Source: Macrotis lagotis (lineage: Eukaryota; Chordata; Mammalia; Peramelemorphia; Peramelidae). From it: DNA of 64,000 bases. The translations under genes and the position numbers were made by a program. Shown one piece after another: positions 22,106 through 35,079 of this stretch. The notes below the pieces were generated by a model, which did no database searches, had not been told where the DNA came from, and saw nothing but the letters and a program-made list of their open reading frames with translations. The stretch covers positions 2,224,378 to 2,288,377 of the forward strand of contig NC_133663.1 in assembly GCF_037893015.1 (NCBI RefSeq), in the 5' to 3' direction. Positions within the stretch are counted from its first letter, which is position 1. Every line of letters starts with the position of its first letter.

Positions 22106-22986
22106 GTAATCCTTGCTTTCCAACACAAAGCACAAGATGTCTGAAATTAGACCGTCCAATGCAGCGTCTGAAAGGGTGAAGAAATCTGTCTCTGAGAGAA
22201 GTGGGGGGGGGGGAGGCTGGGGATGGATGGACCAAAAGCTGGGAAGGAGAGTGGTCCAGGGTGGGCAGCCCCAGCCTGCCCCTTCCCAGGATGGGGAGGT
22301 GTGCAGGCAGAGTGGCACAGGAACTTTCAGAGTCATCTCAACCCTGGGGAAACCTGGAGGTGAACTAGTTCATTGTGTCCAGAAGACCCTCAAACCTGGG
22401 GGGCAGGTGGGTCGTGTGGAAGGGCCCAACCTGGAGGGCAGCAGAGTCTCAGTTCTGCTGCTTATCAGCTATGAGACTCATCAGCCCTGAGCCTCAGGGC
22501 CCCTGGAAGGGGAGGATGGGGAGGAAGGAAGCATCACAAAGTGAGGGTTAGGGTTGTGACCTGGGGGTAGCCCATGGGCTCTGAGCTTCAAAGGCAGCCA
22601 GGCCAATCGGCACCCACTGTACATATAATTTACCTTAATATATTGCCATAAAAAATGCCTGGCAGACACTCTGGGCCTGCACAGGCCCTCAGCTCAGACC
22701 AGGTGCCCGTCCTCTGGCAGGAGTTCTCCCCTGGGAGTTTGGGAACTAGTTGGGACAGTATATCATCAGAATTGTTTTTATTTGTTGTAATTCTTTGTAA
22801 GGGGAGGGGTGTCCCAGAACTGAGTACTGAAGAGCCAGGCACTTGAGAGGCAATCCTTGTCCTTTGAGCTTGGAGGGGGCCTCCCAATGTCAGAACAGGG
22901 TCTCCCTGCTCCTGTGGCCTGAGGAAGGTGACATCACTGCCACCAAATCAGAGCCCCAACTGCACTGTCACTGAGTTCACTGATCT
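22106..22986. other. Gene-free stretch
   Basis: A G run lies near 22204. I see nothing coding or structural to report. Confidence 0.45.
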
Positions 22987-23070
22987 CATGGGCATCACCC
23001 ATGGGCATTACCCATGGGCATTACACAAGTGCATCTCACATGGGCATCCCACATGGGCATCACACACAGG
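22987..23070. repeat. Minisatellite of about 15-bp CATGGGCAT(C/T)ACCCA units
   Basis: Six units: CATGGGCATCACC, CATGGGCATTACC, CATGGGCATTACA, CAAGTGCATCTCA, CATGGGCATCCCA and CATGGGCATCACA. The first copies are the closest. Each unit contains the near-palindrome ATGGGCAT...CCCAT. Confidence 0.85.
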
Positions 23071-24018
23071 CAGACCCTGGTAGGATGACTAGATGTAGCT
23101 CCAGTTGGCCCTAGAGGCTGGACCCTTTCCAGCATTCCCCACTTCCCATTACTTGGCCCCCTCTACACACTCATGTTCACAAAACACGAGAACACTCCCC
23201 CCTTCCTGAGCTGGTTCCAGAGACTTGAGATGCTATTATGAGGCCCAGGCCCCTTGCACTGGCACAAGCACTCTTACATGGGGCCTCAAAGTTCTCGGGA
23301 AAAGACCTCCTCCATCCCAGATTCAAAACCTGCTCGGGTGGGAGGGAGGTGATTTTGAATCTGAGATACTGACAGGGTGCCCAGGCAGGCCAGAGAAGGG
23401 CTGCCACCTTCTCTTTGCCAAAGAAGCAGAGCGCCAGTCATGCCCCTTCCATCCCATGTCTCAAAGCGATCAAGGAACAACAAATATCCATTATGGGGGA
23501 CTGAGAATCTGAACCAAGATGCTCAGGGTCATGGAGGTGCTTTCATTGGGGCCATCTGGGCCATGAGGAAGCAACTAATGGGAGCAGCCCCAGTGATCAA
23601 TTCTACAAGTGTATCTGCGGTGGGGGAAAGGGAAGGGATCCAAGCTGTCCTGTCCTTTCTGTGGCAGGGTAAAAAAACTCCAGGGAAGGGGTGAAGATGG
23701 AAGAAGTGGAAAATCACTCCAATGAGGTCAGCACAGATTTGCAGTGAGAGGGCCAGGGAACTAGAAGCAGGAAACCCAAGAAAGGGGCAAACAGTAGGTG
23801 CTCAATAAATGCTTGTGGACTGCCTCACCAATGCCCTTTCTGGTCTGGCATGTCCTCGATGATATCCACTTCTCAGTGTTGGTCAAGAATCATGGGTGGT
23901 GATTGACTGTGGCTTGTCTGCATCTAATGATCTCTGGAGTCACCTGCAATTTAACCTCTTTCTGTCTTCTCTTTTGGTCTTATCTGCTTTAGAAAGAAAT
24001 CTCTCAATGGTCTCATTC
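23071..24018. other. Gene-free stretch with an L2-like tail
   Basis: Near 23790 the phrase GTAGGTGCTCAATAAATGCT is the common 3' phrase of L2/MIR-type elements. Nothing coding that I can support. Confidence 0.5.
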
Positions 24019-24084
24019 TGTCTCTGTCTCTCTGTCTCTATCTATCCATCCATCCATCCATCCATCCATTCATCTATCTATCTT
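24019..24084. repeat. (TCTG)n(ATCC)n(ATCT)n compound microsatellite
   Basis: TCTCTGTC units change into about seven ATCC units and then ATCT units. A typical variable-number tetranucleotide locus. Confidence 0.95.
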
Positions 24085-26019
24085 CTTGTTGTCCTCAGTT
24101 GTGGTATTTGTTTACCCCCCCCCTTTGTATTTCCCATTTTATGAGGTTTTCAAGAAACAAATAATTTTATTGGGTCTGATTTGCTTTCTGGGAATGTTTC
24201 AAATGCTTCTTTTAAAAACTTATTAAACTTCCACCTTTTTTCACTGATGTTTACATTCAAATTTGAAGGCTCGATCACCTTGGGTCACATCTCAAGCTCC
24301 TTTGTTCTTGTGAACACTTTATTCCATTGCCCCCTGTGTGGGTGCAAGAGAATCTTGTATGATTTGACTTTCATTTCCTTTCTATTTGAAGGTCTTTCTC
24401 TGGGTCACTTGCAAAATCCGCAGTTTGTATTATAGTATTCAGCTTATTGGGGGGGGGTGACCTCTCACATTCTTCTGGCAGATCTGTCCTCATCAGATTG
24501 TCTCTGCACATGCCATCTTCAAGTTGCAGGTTTTGCTTGTACAGAGATCATGAAAATGGGATTGCTTTCTGCTTCTCTTCCTCCAGGTCGGCCTTCTCTG
24601 TTGTGTGTTTGTACTCCAGTTAGTCGTTCTCTGTTTAGTGAGATGCTGCTCTGGATCCATGTTTTTCTATCCTACCAATTACTTCTGCTGGGTGAGCTCT
24701 AACTTCTGCCTCCACCGCTCTTAGTGTCATTTAAATCATTTAGGAGCAGTTCTCTTGGGCATCCTCAGCCTCACAAGGTGTTGATTAATTTTCCTTTGTC
24801 CTGAAGTATTTATTCTTTCATGTCTGGACTCTTTTGCCTGATCTGGAAGGCAGATTCACTTCAGTGTTTACTATTTCCTCTGTCTGCTTAGGGCTCAGGT
24901 TTTCTTACTGCATGATCTTCAGTCATTTTAGTCTATTGTTCACTTTCTGACTCCTTCCCTCTTGAGTGTGCTTTCCCTGGGATGGAAACTCGGGCGAATG
25001 GATTTCCATCAGAGGAGCTGTTCCTCTCTATCCCTGAAAGTGAATCAACAATCCCCTTGGTTTACTTCAGATTTTTCTTTACCGCCTCCCTTTTCAGAAG
25101 ATGGTATGTAGGAGACTAATGCACAATAAAGAGGACTTGATCTTGGGAGGACCACAGGACTCTCTCCCTCTAGGAAATAGTACCAGATGTCTACACAGAA
25201 CTTATTTATGCTTCCCCACAGTTTCGATGCAGCTGTCAGAGACTGGCATTTCTAAGAGTAGGCTCCCAGAGCCCAAGAAGGGGCAGCAGGGAAGGCATTG
25301 ATAGAGTTCCTGCAGAATCACACAACAGAAGCAGCACCACCCTATATGAGGGCATCGTTCATGGTCCCCACCTCCTGTGTAGAGGGATCGTGGATTTTGA
25401 CTCCCTGGTGTACCATAGCTCTAACAGAAAGAAGAGAGGTCCCTGTAGTTAAAGGCTCATTTCCATTATGGTGGGGCAAGAGACTGGGTCCTTGACTCCC
25501 CTTGATGATAGAGTAAGTTATTCAGAGAGCATGGTGGATGGCTTGGTCAGCAGAGAAGCCTCAGTCCTTTAGGGAGCCTGGCTTGGACCCTGTGGGGAAG
25601 AAGGAGACTCTTCACAACATCAGGTTGCCCTATGCTCAGTTGCATCCTAAGAGAAGGGAAGGAGTCATTCCAGAACTTGATGGTCCTGTACTGGTTTATG
25701 GGATCCTGGAAGTTGTGGGCATCTTCACTGAGGGTAAAATAAAAGCTGCCCTATTTCTGCTTCTTTCCTAATCCTCATTGGCATTTGCTATTTCCAATCT
25801 TTGTTTAGGAACTAGGAACCCTCCAGCTTACATTTGGGAAAAGCCTAATGTTTGGATGAGGAGCATTCTGGTATCACTTTAGCTGGAATGACAAGGGAAA
25901 AAAAAAGTCTTTTCTTTGGCCACCGTCCACCACTCAGGGATCTGGCTGAGTCTCGAGTTTTTGGGGTGGGTGAGGCATTTTGGATGAGGTACCCTTAGAA
26001 CAAGTGCCAACTGTCTCAG
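24085..26019. other. Unclassified AT-richer block
   Basis: This 1.9-kb block is clearly less GC-rich than its surroundings and has no long frames. Composition and sharp edges suggest one or more old mobile elements, but I recognise no motif. A possible poly(A) signal AATAAA occurs near 25739 on the + strand, without a supported exon before it. Confidence 0.35.
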
Positions 26020-26115
26020 TGCTGCCATTTTATAGATGAGGAAACTGAGACCCAGGGACAAGAAGTGACTTGCCTAGCCTTACTGAGAGTACAGGGCCAA
26101 AGTTAGATTAGAGTT
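26020..26115 (-). repeat. MIR-like element, reverse orientation
   Basis: CATTTTATAGATGAGGAAAC, TGAGACCCAGGGACAAGAAG, TGACTTGCCTAGCC. The order is that of a reverse MIR core. Confidence 0.75.
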
Positions 26116-26134
26116 ACATCATTGGAACCCCAAT

Positions 26135-26325
26135 GCAGCCCTTCTGGGGTTTTCTTGGCAGAGAGACTGGCGTGGTTGGCCATTTCCTTCTCCTCTCCTT
26201 TGACAGATGAGGAAAGTGAGGCAAACAGTGATTCTCCTGGCTCACACAGCCTGTAGGTGTCTGAGGCGGGGATTGGACCTCAGGAAGATAACTCTTCCTA
26301 ATTCCCAGCCCACCCAGCTGCCCCA
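26135..26325 (-). repeat. CORE-SINE with RTE-type tail, reverse orientation
   Basis: GGGGTTTTCTTGGCAGAGAG, TTGGCCATTTCCTTCTCC, TTTGACAGATGAGGAAAGTG, CTCACACAGCCTGTAGGTGT and CCCACCCAGCTGCCCC. It mirrors the element at 19603. Confidence 0.8.
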
Positions 26326-29300
26326 GGGGCTGTCTGGTTCAAAAGTCATTTCAGTCCCTCTCCATCCTTCTCTCCCTTGCAAATCGACTGGACCCAGCCA
26401 CAGCTCCAGTGGACAGGTTTTCAAGCAACAGAGTCCACAGGGGCAGGCCAGGGAGGCTGCCAGGCTGCTGGGGATGCTGGCTGGTGCTGGGAATGCCTAC
26501 CAGGACCCCAGGCTCTAGAAAAGACCTCAGGTCTTGGAAAGGGTTCCCCCTCCCCCTGGAGGCAGGAGCTGGCCGTGCTGGCTGAGCCTCGGCAGCCTCA
26601 CCTCAGGCTTGACTGAGGCCTTTGGGTCCCTCCCACCCAGGGGCCTGCATCAGCTGCAAGACCCTAGCTATAATAATCTGGGCTCTAATTATCCCCCACC
26701 TTCTTTCTCTCCTTCTCTCCTATTGTTTCATCCAAGGTACAGGAGCTGTGACTCACCGAGCGGGGGGCGCTGAGGGAACCCGTGGGTGAGGTTCTGACAG
26801 GCGGGAACCCAGAGCCCGAGTGGCGGTGGGTGGAGAGTCGCACACACATGCACACACGCACACATGCACACACACACGGGTCCGCTGCATTCCTCACTGT
26901 GTTTTCGGGCTCCCTGGAGACTGTGGGTTCCTGAGCTATGCCTGGAATGTGCTGCCTCAAGGTCAGCTCCAGTCAGCTGGCACCGGCAGTGCCACGAGGG
27001 CCGGCGCAGTGACAGCATGGGCGCTCCCTGGAAAACCTCCCGGCTGTAGGCAGAGATCCGTGGGGGCCCAGAGGAGGGCGGCCCATCTGGGGGGGCAGAG
27101 GAGGGCTTAGGAGCCTCGACTGACAAGGTCCTCTTCTTAAGCAACTGTGTCTGATTTGTTCCTCGAACTTCTTTCATCATCTGAATTACAAGTGTTTCTA
27201 AGGCCGAAGCCGGGCTGCTGGGGTTTTGGGAGGTCAGAGCTGAAAGCTCCGGCCGGGGCGCTGGGGGGCTGTCACCTCCCTCTGCTGAGCCTGGGGCAGT
27301 TCAGGAGGGTGGGGCAGGGAAAGGAGCCTCTGGGGTGTCCTGGCCCCGGGGGCCTAGCGCCGCAGAGCCCCCCTGAAGCCCGACACCCTGCTAGGTTCAG
27401 GCCAGAGGCTGCGTGATGTGACCTCCCCAGGCTTTCTAGAGGCTTCCGGGGCACATCGGGGGAGCTGGACTAAGGAAGCTCAGGGCCCCCCATGGCTCCC
27501 TGGGTGAAGCAGCATCGCTGGCATTGCTGGCACCCCGACCGAGAGCTGGGAAGCTCAGATCCCCGGCTCCTCCGGCTCCGCCATCTGCTGCACACCTGCC
27601 CTAATTTAATTACCGAGCGGAAGTGAGCAGAGCATCCTGCGGGTAAACCGGCAAAGAGTTTCCCAGTTCCTGGCTGGGGATGGGGAGGGGTCCCAGGGGC
27701 CACAGCCTTGGGGAGCCGACGATGCCCCCCGAGCTGAGCTAAGGACTGCAGAGACAGATCCAGGTCACACCTCTGCCTTCGAGGAGTTTCTATTCTAAAT
27801 GGGGTGGGGGCACAGATGCCAGGCAAAGTATGCTCAGAGACTCGGAAGTCCAGAAAGTGGGGGCAGAACAGGACAGGGAGGCCCAGGAGGATGTCATCCC
27901 ACTAAGGCCACAGGACCAGTCAGGTGACCCGGGGCTGGAGGACAATCCGGGAGGAGAAGGCCCCCCAGAGCACCCCATGTGCTGTCTGGCTCACTGGGGC
28001 CCGGCTCTAGGGGCCCCCCAGAGCACTCCAGCCCCTGGATCTTTGCCTCTGTTCCTAGGTGAAGCACGGTCCACCACAGCCCAGCCTCAGCCTCCGGCCA
28101 AATCCCAGTAGGCACTGGGTCATCCAAAGGGCCAGCCCCAGACATGAGATGGCTCAGGCCAGGACTGGATCAGAGCAAACCCCGGGCGCCAGGTTCTCCA
28201 GGGACGCTCCTGCTGTCTTGTCAGCTCCTTGCGGCCAACCCAAACTCACCCCAAGACCTTTCCTGACTGCCCCAGAAATCCTGAGGCCACCACCAGGAAA
28301 GAGAGAAAGAGGTGAGTCCGGCCGGAGGGTGGGGGGCTGTGGGGGAACCCCCAGCCCAGGAGTTTCTTGGCCCAGAGGGTCCAACCTCTTTTGAAACGGG
28401 CTTCAGGAGTTTTCCTCCTTCAGTGTCACCGAGGCTTCGTCTATACTGAATAATCCTGGCGATTCTGAGGAGCCTCCAGGCCACTGGAGAGAACCTTGAC
28501 CTGAAAAGCGGGGCCCCTGCTGCCCGGCCCACAGCTGCCTCTCACTGGGCCCCGGTCTCCTCATCTGTAAAACGTGGCACAGTCAAGTTACTTCCCATTG
28601 ATCTCTGTTAGTCCCGTAGAGAAGGGTGCCCATCAGGACCCCCAGCAAATGATTTCCTCTGCCCAAGTGATAGCGGGGAGGCAGGAACGGGGCCCCCAAA
28701 GACTGCCCTTCCGGAAGCTCAGTCCCCTGAGGGGGCAGCCCCCATTGCCCCGCTGCGGGCCCCCGCAGGCCTCTGGGAAGGGATCCAGGGTGGGAGTCGA
28801 CTTGGAGAAGTGAAGAGCCGGTCAGTCTTCACTGGTCACCGGCTTTGGAGAGGGCCGGGCTGGGTGCCCTGTGGAATGGGTGACCCAGAGTGGGGGGGCT
28901 GCCTCCAGGAGGAGAGAAAGCCAGGGGGGCAACCTGCAGTGGGAGAGGGCCGAGGGGTCTGGGCCCCGGGGTGCTCCTCTCACCCTAGTTGTGGAAGGTG
29001 GTGGGGCGTGTCTGACACCACCCTGACCTACAAGATGCGGCTCCATCGAAAGGAGGAGGGGAATTGTCTGGAGGCCTCTGGCAGCTGCCGCTGGCTGCAA
29101 AACTCCTGCGTGCAGCCCAAACCGGGTGGTAGCAAGGACAGAAACGGCTGCCACGCTCCCCGGCCGTGGGCTCCACAGGCCCCTCCTGTTTCTTGGAGCC
29201 TGGGGGGGCAGAGGAGAGAGGGAGCATGACGGGAGAGGTGGGGAGGGCACTTGGTGAAGTTTGCCAGGGAGGCCAGACTCTGAAGCCCGGCCAGCGTTGG

Positions 29301-32154
29301 CAGCCGGTGGTCACTAGGGTCTCTCCGCTGTGGCCGAGAAACTGAGGACAGAAAAGCAGAATCAACAGAAGGGGAAGGGGGCGCCTGGAGCCGGGGGTGG
29401 GGGTGGGCAGGGAGCTCCTGGCCAATCCCTCTACTGCACCCTCCTCACTCCCTCAGCCCAGGGGCCCCTGCCAGTGGGGGGCTGCCCTCTCATCGGGGGG
29501 CTTCTCTCCTAGGGGCTTGAATCCAATGGGGGCAGCTGCTCCTCTGCCCTCTTTTGCCCGTGGGGGTGGGGGATGGGCCTTTCCCCCTCCCCTTCCAGGA
29601 GCCCACAGCTTTGGGGGGAGGGGAAGTCCCTATCCTGGTCCCACTTTCTCCTGTGACCGCAGAGGCCAGCCCGGGACCCAGTATGCAGGAGGCACCTAAA
29701 AGTGCTCACTAAATTGTGATACTGTTGTGCCAACTTCAAGGCTTGCCAAGCCCTGTGATCCTGTCCACCAGGGCCGGGCATTCAGGTGGGGCCTTAGCTG
29801 CTGGAGGGGGTTATCCTGGAGAAAGGGGAGGGGTGGGGGGACAGACGTTGTCCCCAGGCCGGGGACCCTTCCTTCTCAGTTCTCAGATGCACAAAATGAA
29901 AGGAGGAGCAGAGAGGCTACTTCCTCCCTCCAGAGTCTTGGAGGCCCCCCTTGCCCAGGGTCTATGGGGCCTGGCTGAGCCCAGGCAGTGCCACCCTAGG
30001 CTGTGGGCCCAATCTGTCTCTGGATCATGGCCAGGGCCTGGCCACCCTGCCAGAGGAAGCCAGCTGCACCCCAGCGGCCAGGCCGGCGGGCGGGGGAGCA
30101 GCTGGACTGCCGGCACCACAGCCCTGCGCCAGGTCCCAGCTGCGCCCAACAGGAGAATTCTGTTCCCCAATGACCGTAGGCGCCCAGAGCTTTGGAGAAT
30201 CCAGCCTCAGACACAAGAGCTTTCTTTTCCTGTGGAAAATCCCTCGGCGGGCTCTGTCCACTCCAGTGCCCGGCCAGCCCTGGCTCCCTGGGCCCTGCCC
30301 CTCTCCCTGGCTCCTCCCCAGCCAGTCCCAGAAGCCCCCCACAAGGGCCTCCCCATCTGCTCCCCTCAAGCCTGGGTGGCCCTGGCCCAGGCCCTTCTGC
30401 TTTCTGGGCTCTGACTCAGTTTCCATTTCTGCCCAATTGGTCGCTCAGGGTAGGAACCTCCAGGGGACCAGCTCTGCACCCCCACTGCTGCCCTAGGATG
30501 GAGGAGGAGAGTGGCCCCTCGGATCCTGGGCTCGGACCCTGCCTCGGACCCTCACCTTGTCTTCTCAGAAATGCCCTGGCTCTGAGGGCACCCACCCGAG
30601 GCCTGCCCAAAGCAGGATGCCCCCTCCTCCCCGAGCAGATAGGATGGTTGTGGCATCCAGGTGCCGCCAGTTCTGAGGATTCAGGGAGGAAGCCCCCAAG
30701 GGCCCGGGTCTCCTCCTTCCCGTCTGAGCAAGGGGCTGGGCTCATCCTTCATTCTTAGTCACAGACTCCAAGGAATGCCAGGACGTCGGCAGCACTGATG
30801 GCCGTGGCACGTCCAGTCTTGGCCCTGCCCCTGTTCTGGCCTCCTGGTCTCCCCCACCCTCGGGTGAAGTAGGGGAAATGTGAAGAGAAATGTGTTCAAT
30901 AATTAATCCGTGCCCTCTGCCCGGCCCATGCCCCCCATGAGATGCCCCTCCCTGGCAAGGACTCAGAAGCCCCTATCCACAACCAAGGGCCCAGCCTTGA
31001 TCTGATCCCCTCCTCTACACCCCCCCTTCCCTCCTCAGCTCTGCCGCTCGGCCTCCTTTGGAGGAGCCCACTCTGGGGGAGCGGCACCCCCAAACTCTCC
31101 TGCTCCTATCCCTTTCTTTACTGCTCCACCTTGTCTTCCTCTGGCCCCCTGGGGGGGATCCCCCTGGCCCTTGGCTCTTCTCTGCTCTTTCTCCCCCACT
31201 CACTGCCTTTTGGTGGGAAGCTGGGCTGCTCTGGGGGTGCAGGCACCCCCAAACTCTCCCTCCCTCTTCCTGCTTCTGCAACTCACTCTTGCTGCTTCTC
31301 GTTAAAGCTCCTGCCACCCGGACCCCCGCGAGTCAGAGAGACTGCACAGAACGCACCCTGGGGATCCTTTCCCCAAAGCCCATCTTCTCCTGCCTCCCAG
31401 AGGCCCTGAGCCTCCTCTCCCGTGGCCTCACAACCTTTCTAGTGGTGCTGAGGTCCCTTCCTCTCTCCCGGGGGCACCGGACCCTTCCAGGTGCGGGGCA
31501 GACCCTCCGCTGGCAGAGGGCAGGGCAAGCTCCACCGGGAGCCATTTCCATGCTGCACTCCTCCCGGGGAGCCTCCGTCCTCCAGGGCAGATTTCCCGCC
31601 TCCTGGACCTCGGGGATGGGCTCAGATGCAGCTGGCTGGATTGCTCATGGCGCTGCAGGGACCGCTCTCTCAGAAGGGAGTCTCAGGTCCCAGAGCAGCC
31701 CATGCCCGGTCCACTGGACTGCCAGGACTTGCCAGGGCTCAGCTCAAAGGCCAGCCTTGGGGGAGGGGGCTCCCAGGCAGAAGGTGGGAATGAGATTGGA
31801 AGGTTCTTACAGGGCACATCCCTGCCCCCCCCCCAGTGGCTCCTGCCAGGAAAAACCTGATTTCCCTCTATGATGGGAAGGCCAGGTCTGGGGAGGCCGC
31901 TGAAGGCCTGGCCAGGCCCCCTCCAGGACAAGCTGCCTTTTCAGGACCCCGCCACTGAGCCCTGAGAGGGGTCAACTGGAGAACTCTGAGCCCTCTGCCC
32001 CGACCTTGGCCCCCGTTTGCCGAGAGAGCCTTGGGGGAAGTTGGCTGCTGAGACCCCCCCAGGCTGAGGAGCCGGGGGAGGGGGGGCAGGCCCCTGAAGC
32101 AGCTGGGCCGGGATCTCCAGGGACCCAGGGCTCGAGGGGGAGGGGGATGGGCAT
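26326..32154. other. GC-rich gene-free block
   Basis: 5.8 kb of GC-rich DNA with many open frames of 100-270 codons on both strands, the longest at 31058-31873 (+) and 29716-30414 (+). They are Pro/Gly/Ser/Arg-rich, overlap each other in competing frames, and show no domain. I therefore treat them as compositional. An imperfect (CA)n repeat lies at 26840-26878, and the phrase CTTCGAGGAGTTTCTATTCT near 27778 belongs to a common mammalian interspersed repeat. Unannotated regulatory DNA is possible but I cannot point to it. Confidence 0.5.
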
Positions 32155-32390
32155 TATACAGCACCTACTGTATATAAGTAATTAGCCTGTGATTATTACC
32201 TCACTGGATCCTCCCACCAGCCCTGCTCGGTAAGTGATCCCCTTTTACAGTTGGGGAAACTGAGGCAGGCACGGCTCACCCAGCCAGGAAGTAGCTGAGG
32301 TTGGATTTGCACTCGGGTCTTTCTGTGTCCAGGTCCACTGCTCTAGGCACTGCCGAGGCCAGTGCCAGCTGCCTCCTAGCTGCCCCCCTT
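32155..32390 (-). repeat. MIR/CORE-SINE element, reverse orientation
   Basis: CACCTACTGTATATAAGTAA, CTTTTACAGTTGGGGAAACT, CACCCAGCCAGGAAGTAGCT, GGTTGGATTTGCACTCGGG and GCTGCCTCCTAGCTGCCCCC. It covers the reverse core and head. Confidence 0.8.
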
Positions 32391-32394
32391 GAAT

Positions 32395-32545
32395 GATGAA
32401 GCCTGGGAGAAGTCCTAAAGGATGGGACCTCAGACACCTGACTCTCACTAGCTGCATGAACTTGGACAAGTCCTTCACCCTGACTGCCTCGCATCCGGGG
32501 CCACCCCCAGTCATCCTGATTCCTATCTGGCCACTGGACCCAGGT
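32395..32545 (+). repeat. CORE-SINE with long tail domain
   Basis: GACCTCAGACACCTGACTCT, GAACTTGGACAAGTCCTTCA, then CATCCGGGGCCACCCCCAGT and CATCCTGATTCCTATCTGGC. The tail is the reverse complement of the one at 1651-1850. Confidence 0.7.
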
Positions 32546-34008
32546 GCTCCGGAGGAGACAGTGAGGCAGGGGCTTAGCCCAGCCCCCCTCGCCAAAGCCA
32601 GGGCTGCTTGTCACGGCAGTGCCTCCCTGAAGTCGCGAAGGGCAAACTTTAGTTACTGTCGTTTGTTATTATTACTGCTTATTATTGCTCCAGGCACCTC
32701 GCCGCTCCCTGGCCGGCCCGTGACGCTGGGAGGGACGCGGTCCCTGAGGCCTGCTGGGTCTAGGATGAGTGCCCGGCGCTGCCCGGCCCAGGATGTGCTC
32801 CTGGAGCATCAGTGCCCTCGGTGACAGGGGCGAGAAGCCATGATGGTGGCTGGTGGCGCAGGAGGAGGCTCTGTCTTCACTTCTTTCCCCCTGGGCCGGG
32901 CTGCCCTTCCCCCAGCTGCAGAAGCAAGGCCCCGGGGAAGATGGCTGAGCCCAGAGCTTGGAGTGTCCCAGTGAGGGTAGTGGCTGCCGCCAGGGAGAGC
33001 TGTCATTGCCCCCAGCCCCCGATGGCAAAGAAGTCCCGGGAGCCGCCAGCCTGGATGCCAGGGCCTCATCTGGTGACCCATCAAAGGGGACTGGCCTTTA
33101 GGGCCTACCCTGGTGCCTGGACCAGCTGGCTCCCTGATGGGCTAGATGGATGGAGGGGGCCCTTCTCCCAGGAGAGGCAGGGGGAGGGCTTGCCTTGGGG
33201 TCTGGCAGGAGGAGCCCCAGGAGAGGCCCAGGATCCTCTAAGATCAGGCCTAGGAAAGGGAGGCCTCTTGTCCACAGTTTAAAACAAAGCCATTCAGGGA
33301 CCAGTATGCGCAGGGACCCTGTCCAAGCCCCCTGGGGACCCGCCTGCTGTCCCTCTGCGTTCCATCTCCGGCCAGCACCGGTGCGGGGACCTCTGAGCTA
33401 ACAGGGAATCCGTCAGCCTGCGGAAAGAACAGGGCTAGGGCCGGGCGGCCGGTGGGGGCTGCGGATCCAGACAGCCCCCGCCTCATTTGTGTCCGAGCAG
33501 AACCGTCCCAGATGGAGGAGGAGCAGTGACGATCAGAGGAGGATGGCCCTCCTGAACCTGCAGACCCCAGAGAGGCGAAGTCCTCCTTGTGGGATGGGGA
33601 ATACTCAGAGCTCAGCAAGATGGCAGACAACAGAGAGACCTTGGCTGCCGCCGGGGCCCCTTGGGAGACAGACGCAGACCTTGTCCTTGGCGGTACGCCC
33701 ACAGCGTGGTGTCCTTGGTGGTGGGTCCGCACCCCCTCAGCAGGCCCTCCTCTCTCCCACACATCTCTCTTCTCTTGTAGGCTGGCTCTTTCTCTTCCAG
33801 CTAGAAAAGGTCTTCTCCCATCCGGCTCTGCCCCCAGTGACCCCGTCTCCCTTTCTCTCCACCGGCGGCCAGCCCTCTCTAGGCCACGTCTAGACCGGCT
33901 GCCTCAGCTTCCCCCCTCCACAGTCCTCATCCCCTTTCAGGCTGAGGGCCCAGGAGAGTGGAGGCTCCCTGGGCTGCTGGGGTGGGGTGGGAGGTCTGCG
34001 GCTGCCTT
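32546..34008. other. GC-rich gene-free stretch
   Basis: No supported exon. Frames of up to 170 codons at 33.25-33.76 kb show no domain and compete with others on the opposite strand. Confidence 0.45.
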
Positions 34009-34022
34009 GATTATCATAGATA

Positions 34023-34197
34023 GGGGCAGCTAGGTGGTGCAGTGGATAAAGCACTGGCCCTGGAGTCAGGAGGACCTGGGCTCAAATCCTGCCTCAGACA
34101 CTTAATAATGACCTGGCTGTGTGGCCTTGGGCAAGTCACTTAACCCCATTTGCCTTGCAAAAACCTAAAAAAAAAAGAAAAAAGAAAAAAAAGAAAA
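34023..34197 (+). repeat. Young marsupial CORE-SINE with perfect 14-bp target-site duplication
   Basis: A full-length, low-divergence unit from GGGCAGCTAGGTGGTGCAGT to CCTTGCAAAAACCTAAAAAA and a long A-rich tail with AAAG interruptions. GATTATCATAGATA precedes it at 34009-34022 and follows at 34198-34211. The perfect duplication and long tail indicate a fairly recent insertion. Confidence 0.97.
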
Positions 34198-34924
34198 GAT
34201 TATCATAGATAATCAATCAATCTGTAATCAATACTGAAGGGTTCCAGGGCCCACAGCAGCAGAGACTTGCAGAAAAGTCCTCGAGGGGCAGGCCAAGCGA
34301 GGCAGGTCCCCCCAGCGCTGCAGGGGCCCATCTTGCTCTGCTCCCACCATTTCCCTCCCTGACCCTCTTGACGAGTGTTTTCTGGCAGCTGCCACACACT
34401 GTGGGAGAGTCTGATCAGGGAGGCCAGAGGCCAGAGGCTGCATCCTGACCTCCGACAGGCAGCTTCCGATGCCGGGCCAGGAAAGTGGGGACCACGAGGT
34501 GCTGGCGTAACTGGGGTGGGGCATCTGGAGCGCTGTCCAAGGGGCACAACACCTGGGGGCTGCTTCCTCCAACGGAGGGCCTCCGCTGGCCCGCTCCCCT
34601 CCTCCCGTGGCCCTGGGCTGGGACCCCCATGGCCTTCAGAGACCCATCGCCATGGACTCCCCTTGGTTGGCGGACCCCACTTCTCTTTGTTTCTTTTTAA
34701 AGTAGCCTATTTTTCATGATTCAAAAGTCTTTGTTAAAAGCATAACAAAATGTCCTTGTTTGGACAGTTTGGCAGTTTGGACAATTTACTCCACCAAGCA
34801 GAATAAGGGAGGCTTTCGGTAGCGCATTTCCAGGGCCTGGGCTGGCTACTCAGGGAGGAGCTGAAGTTACGGCATTTCTGTGCTCCAAGCCAATACATGA
34901 TTCAACAGGCTTTTGATTATCTGA

Positions 34925-35063
34925 CTTTTCGTGAGTGAGGCAGTGGGGTTAAGTGACTTTCCAGGGTCTCACCGCTAGGTAATTATGAAGTGTCTGAGGC
35001 TGAACTTGAACTCAGGTCCTCCTGCCCCAGGGTGCTCTAGCCACTGCACCCCCAGCTGCCCCC
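34925..35063 (-). repeat. CORE-SINE, reverse orientation, with 11-bp target-site duplication
   Basis: GTTAAGTGACTTTCCAGGGT, GTGTCTGAGGCTGAACTTGA and TAGCCACTGCACCCCCAGCT. TGATTATCTGA flanks it at 34914-34924 and 35064-35074. Confidence 0.93.
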
Positions 35064-35079
35064 TGATTATCTGATTGTT

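Noticed and set aside
22987-23070. CRISPR-like direct repeats
   Set aside because: Units are directly contiguous without unique spacers, in a vertebrate genome. It is a minisatellite.
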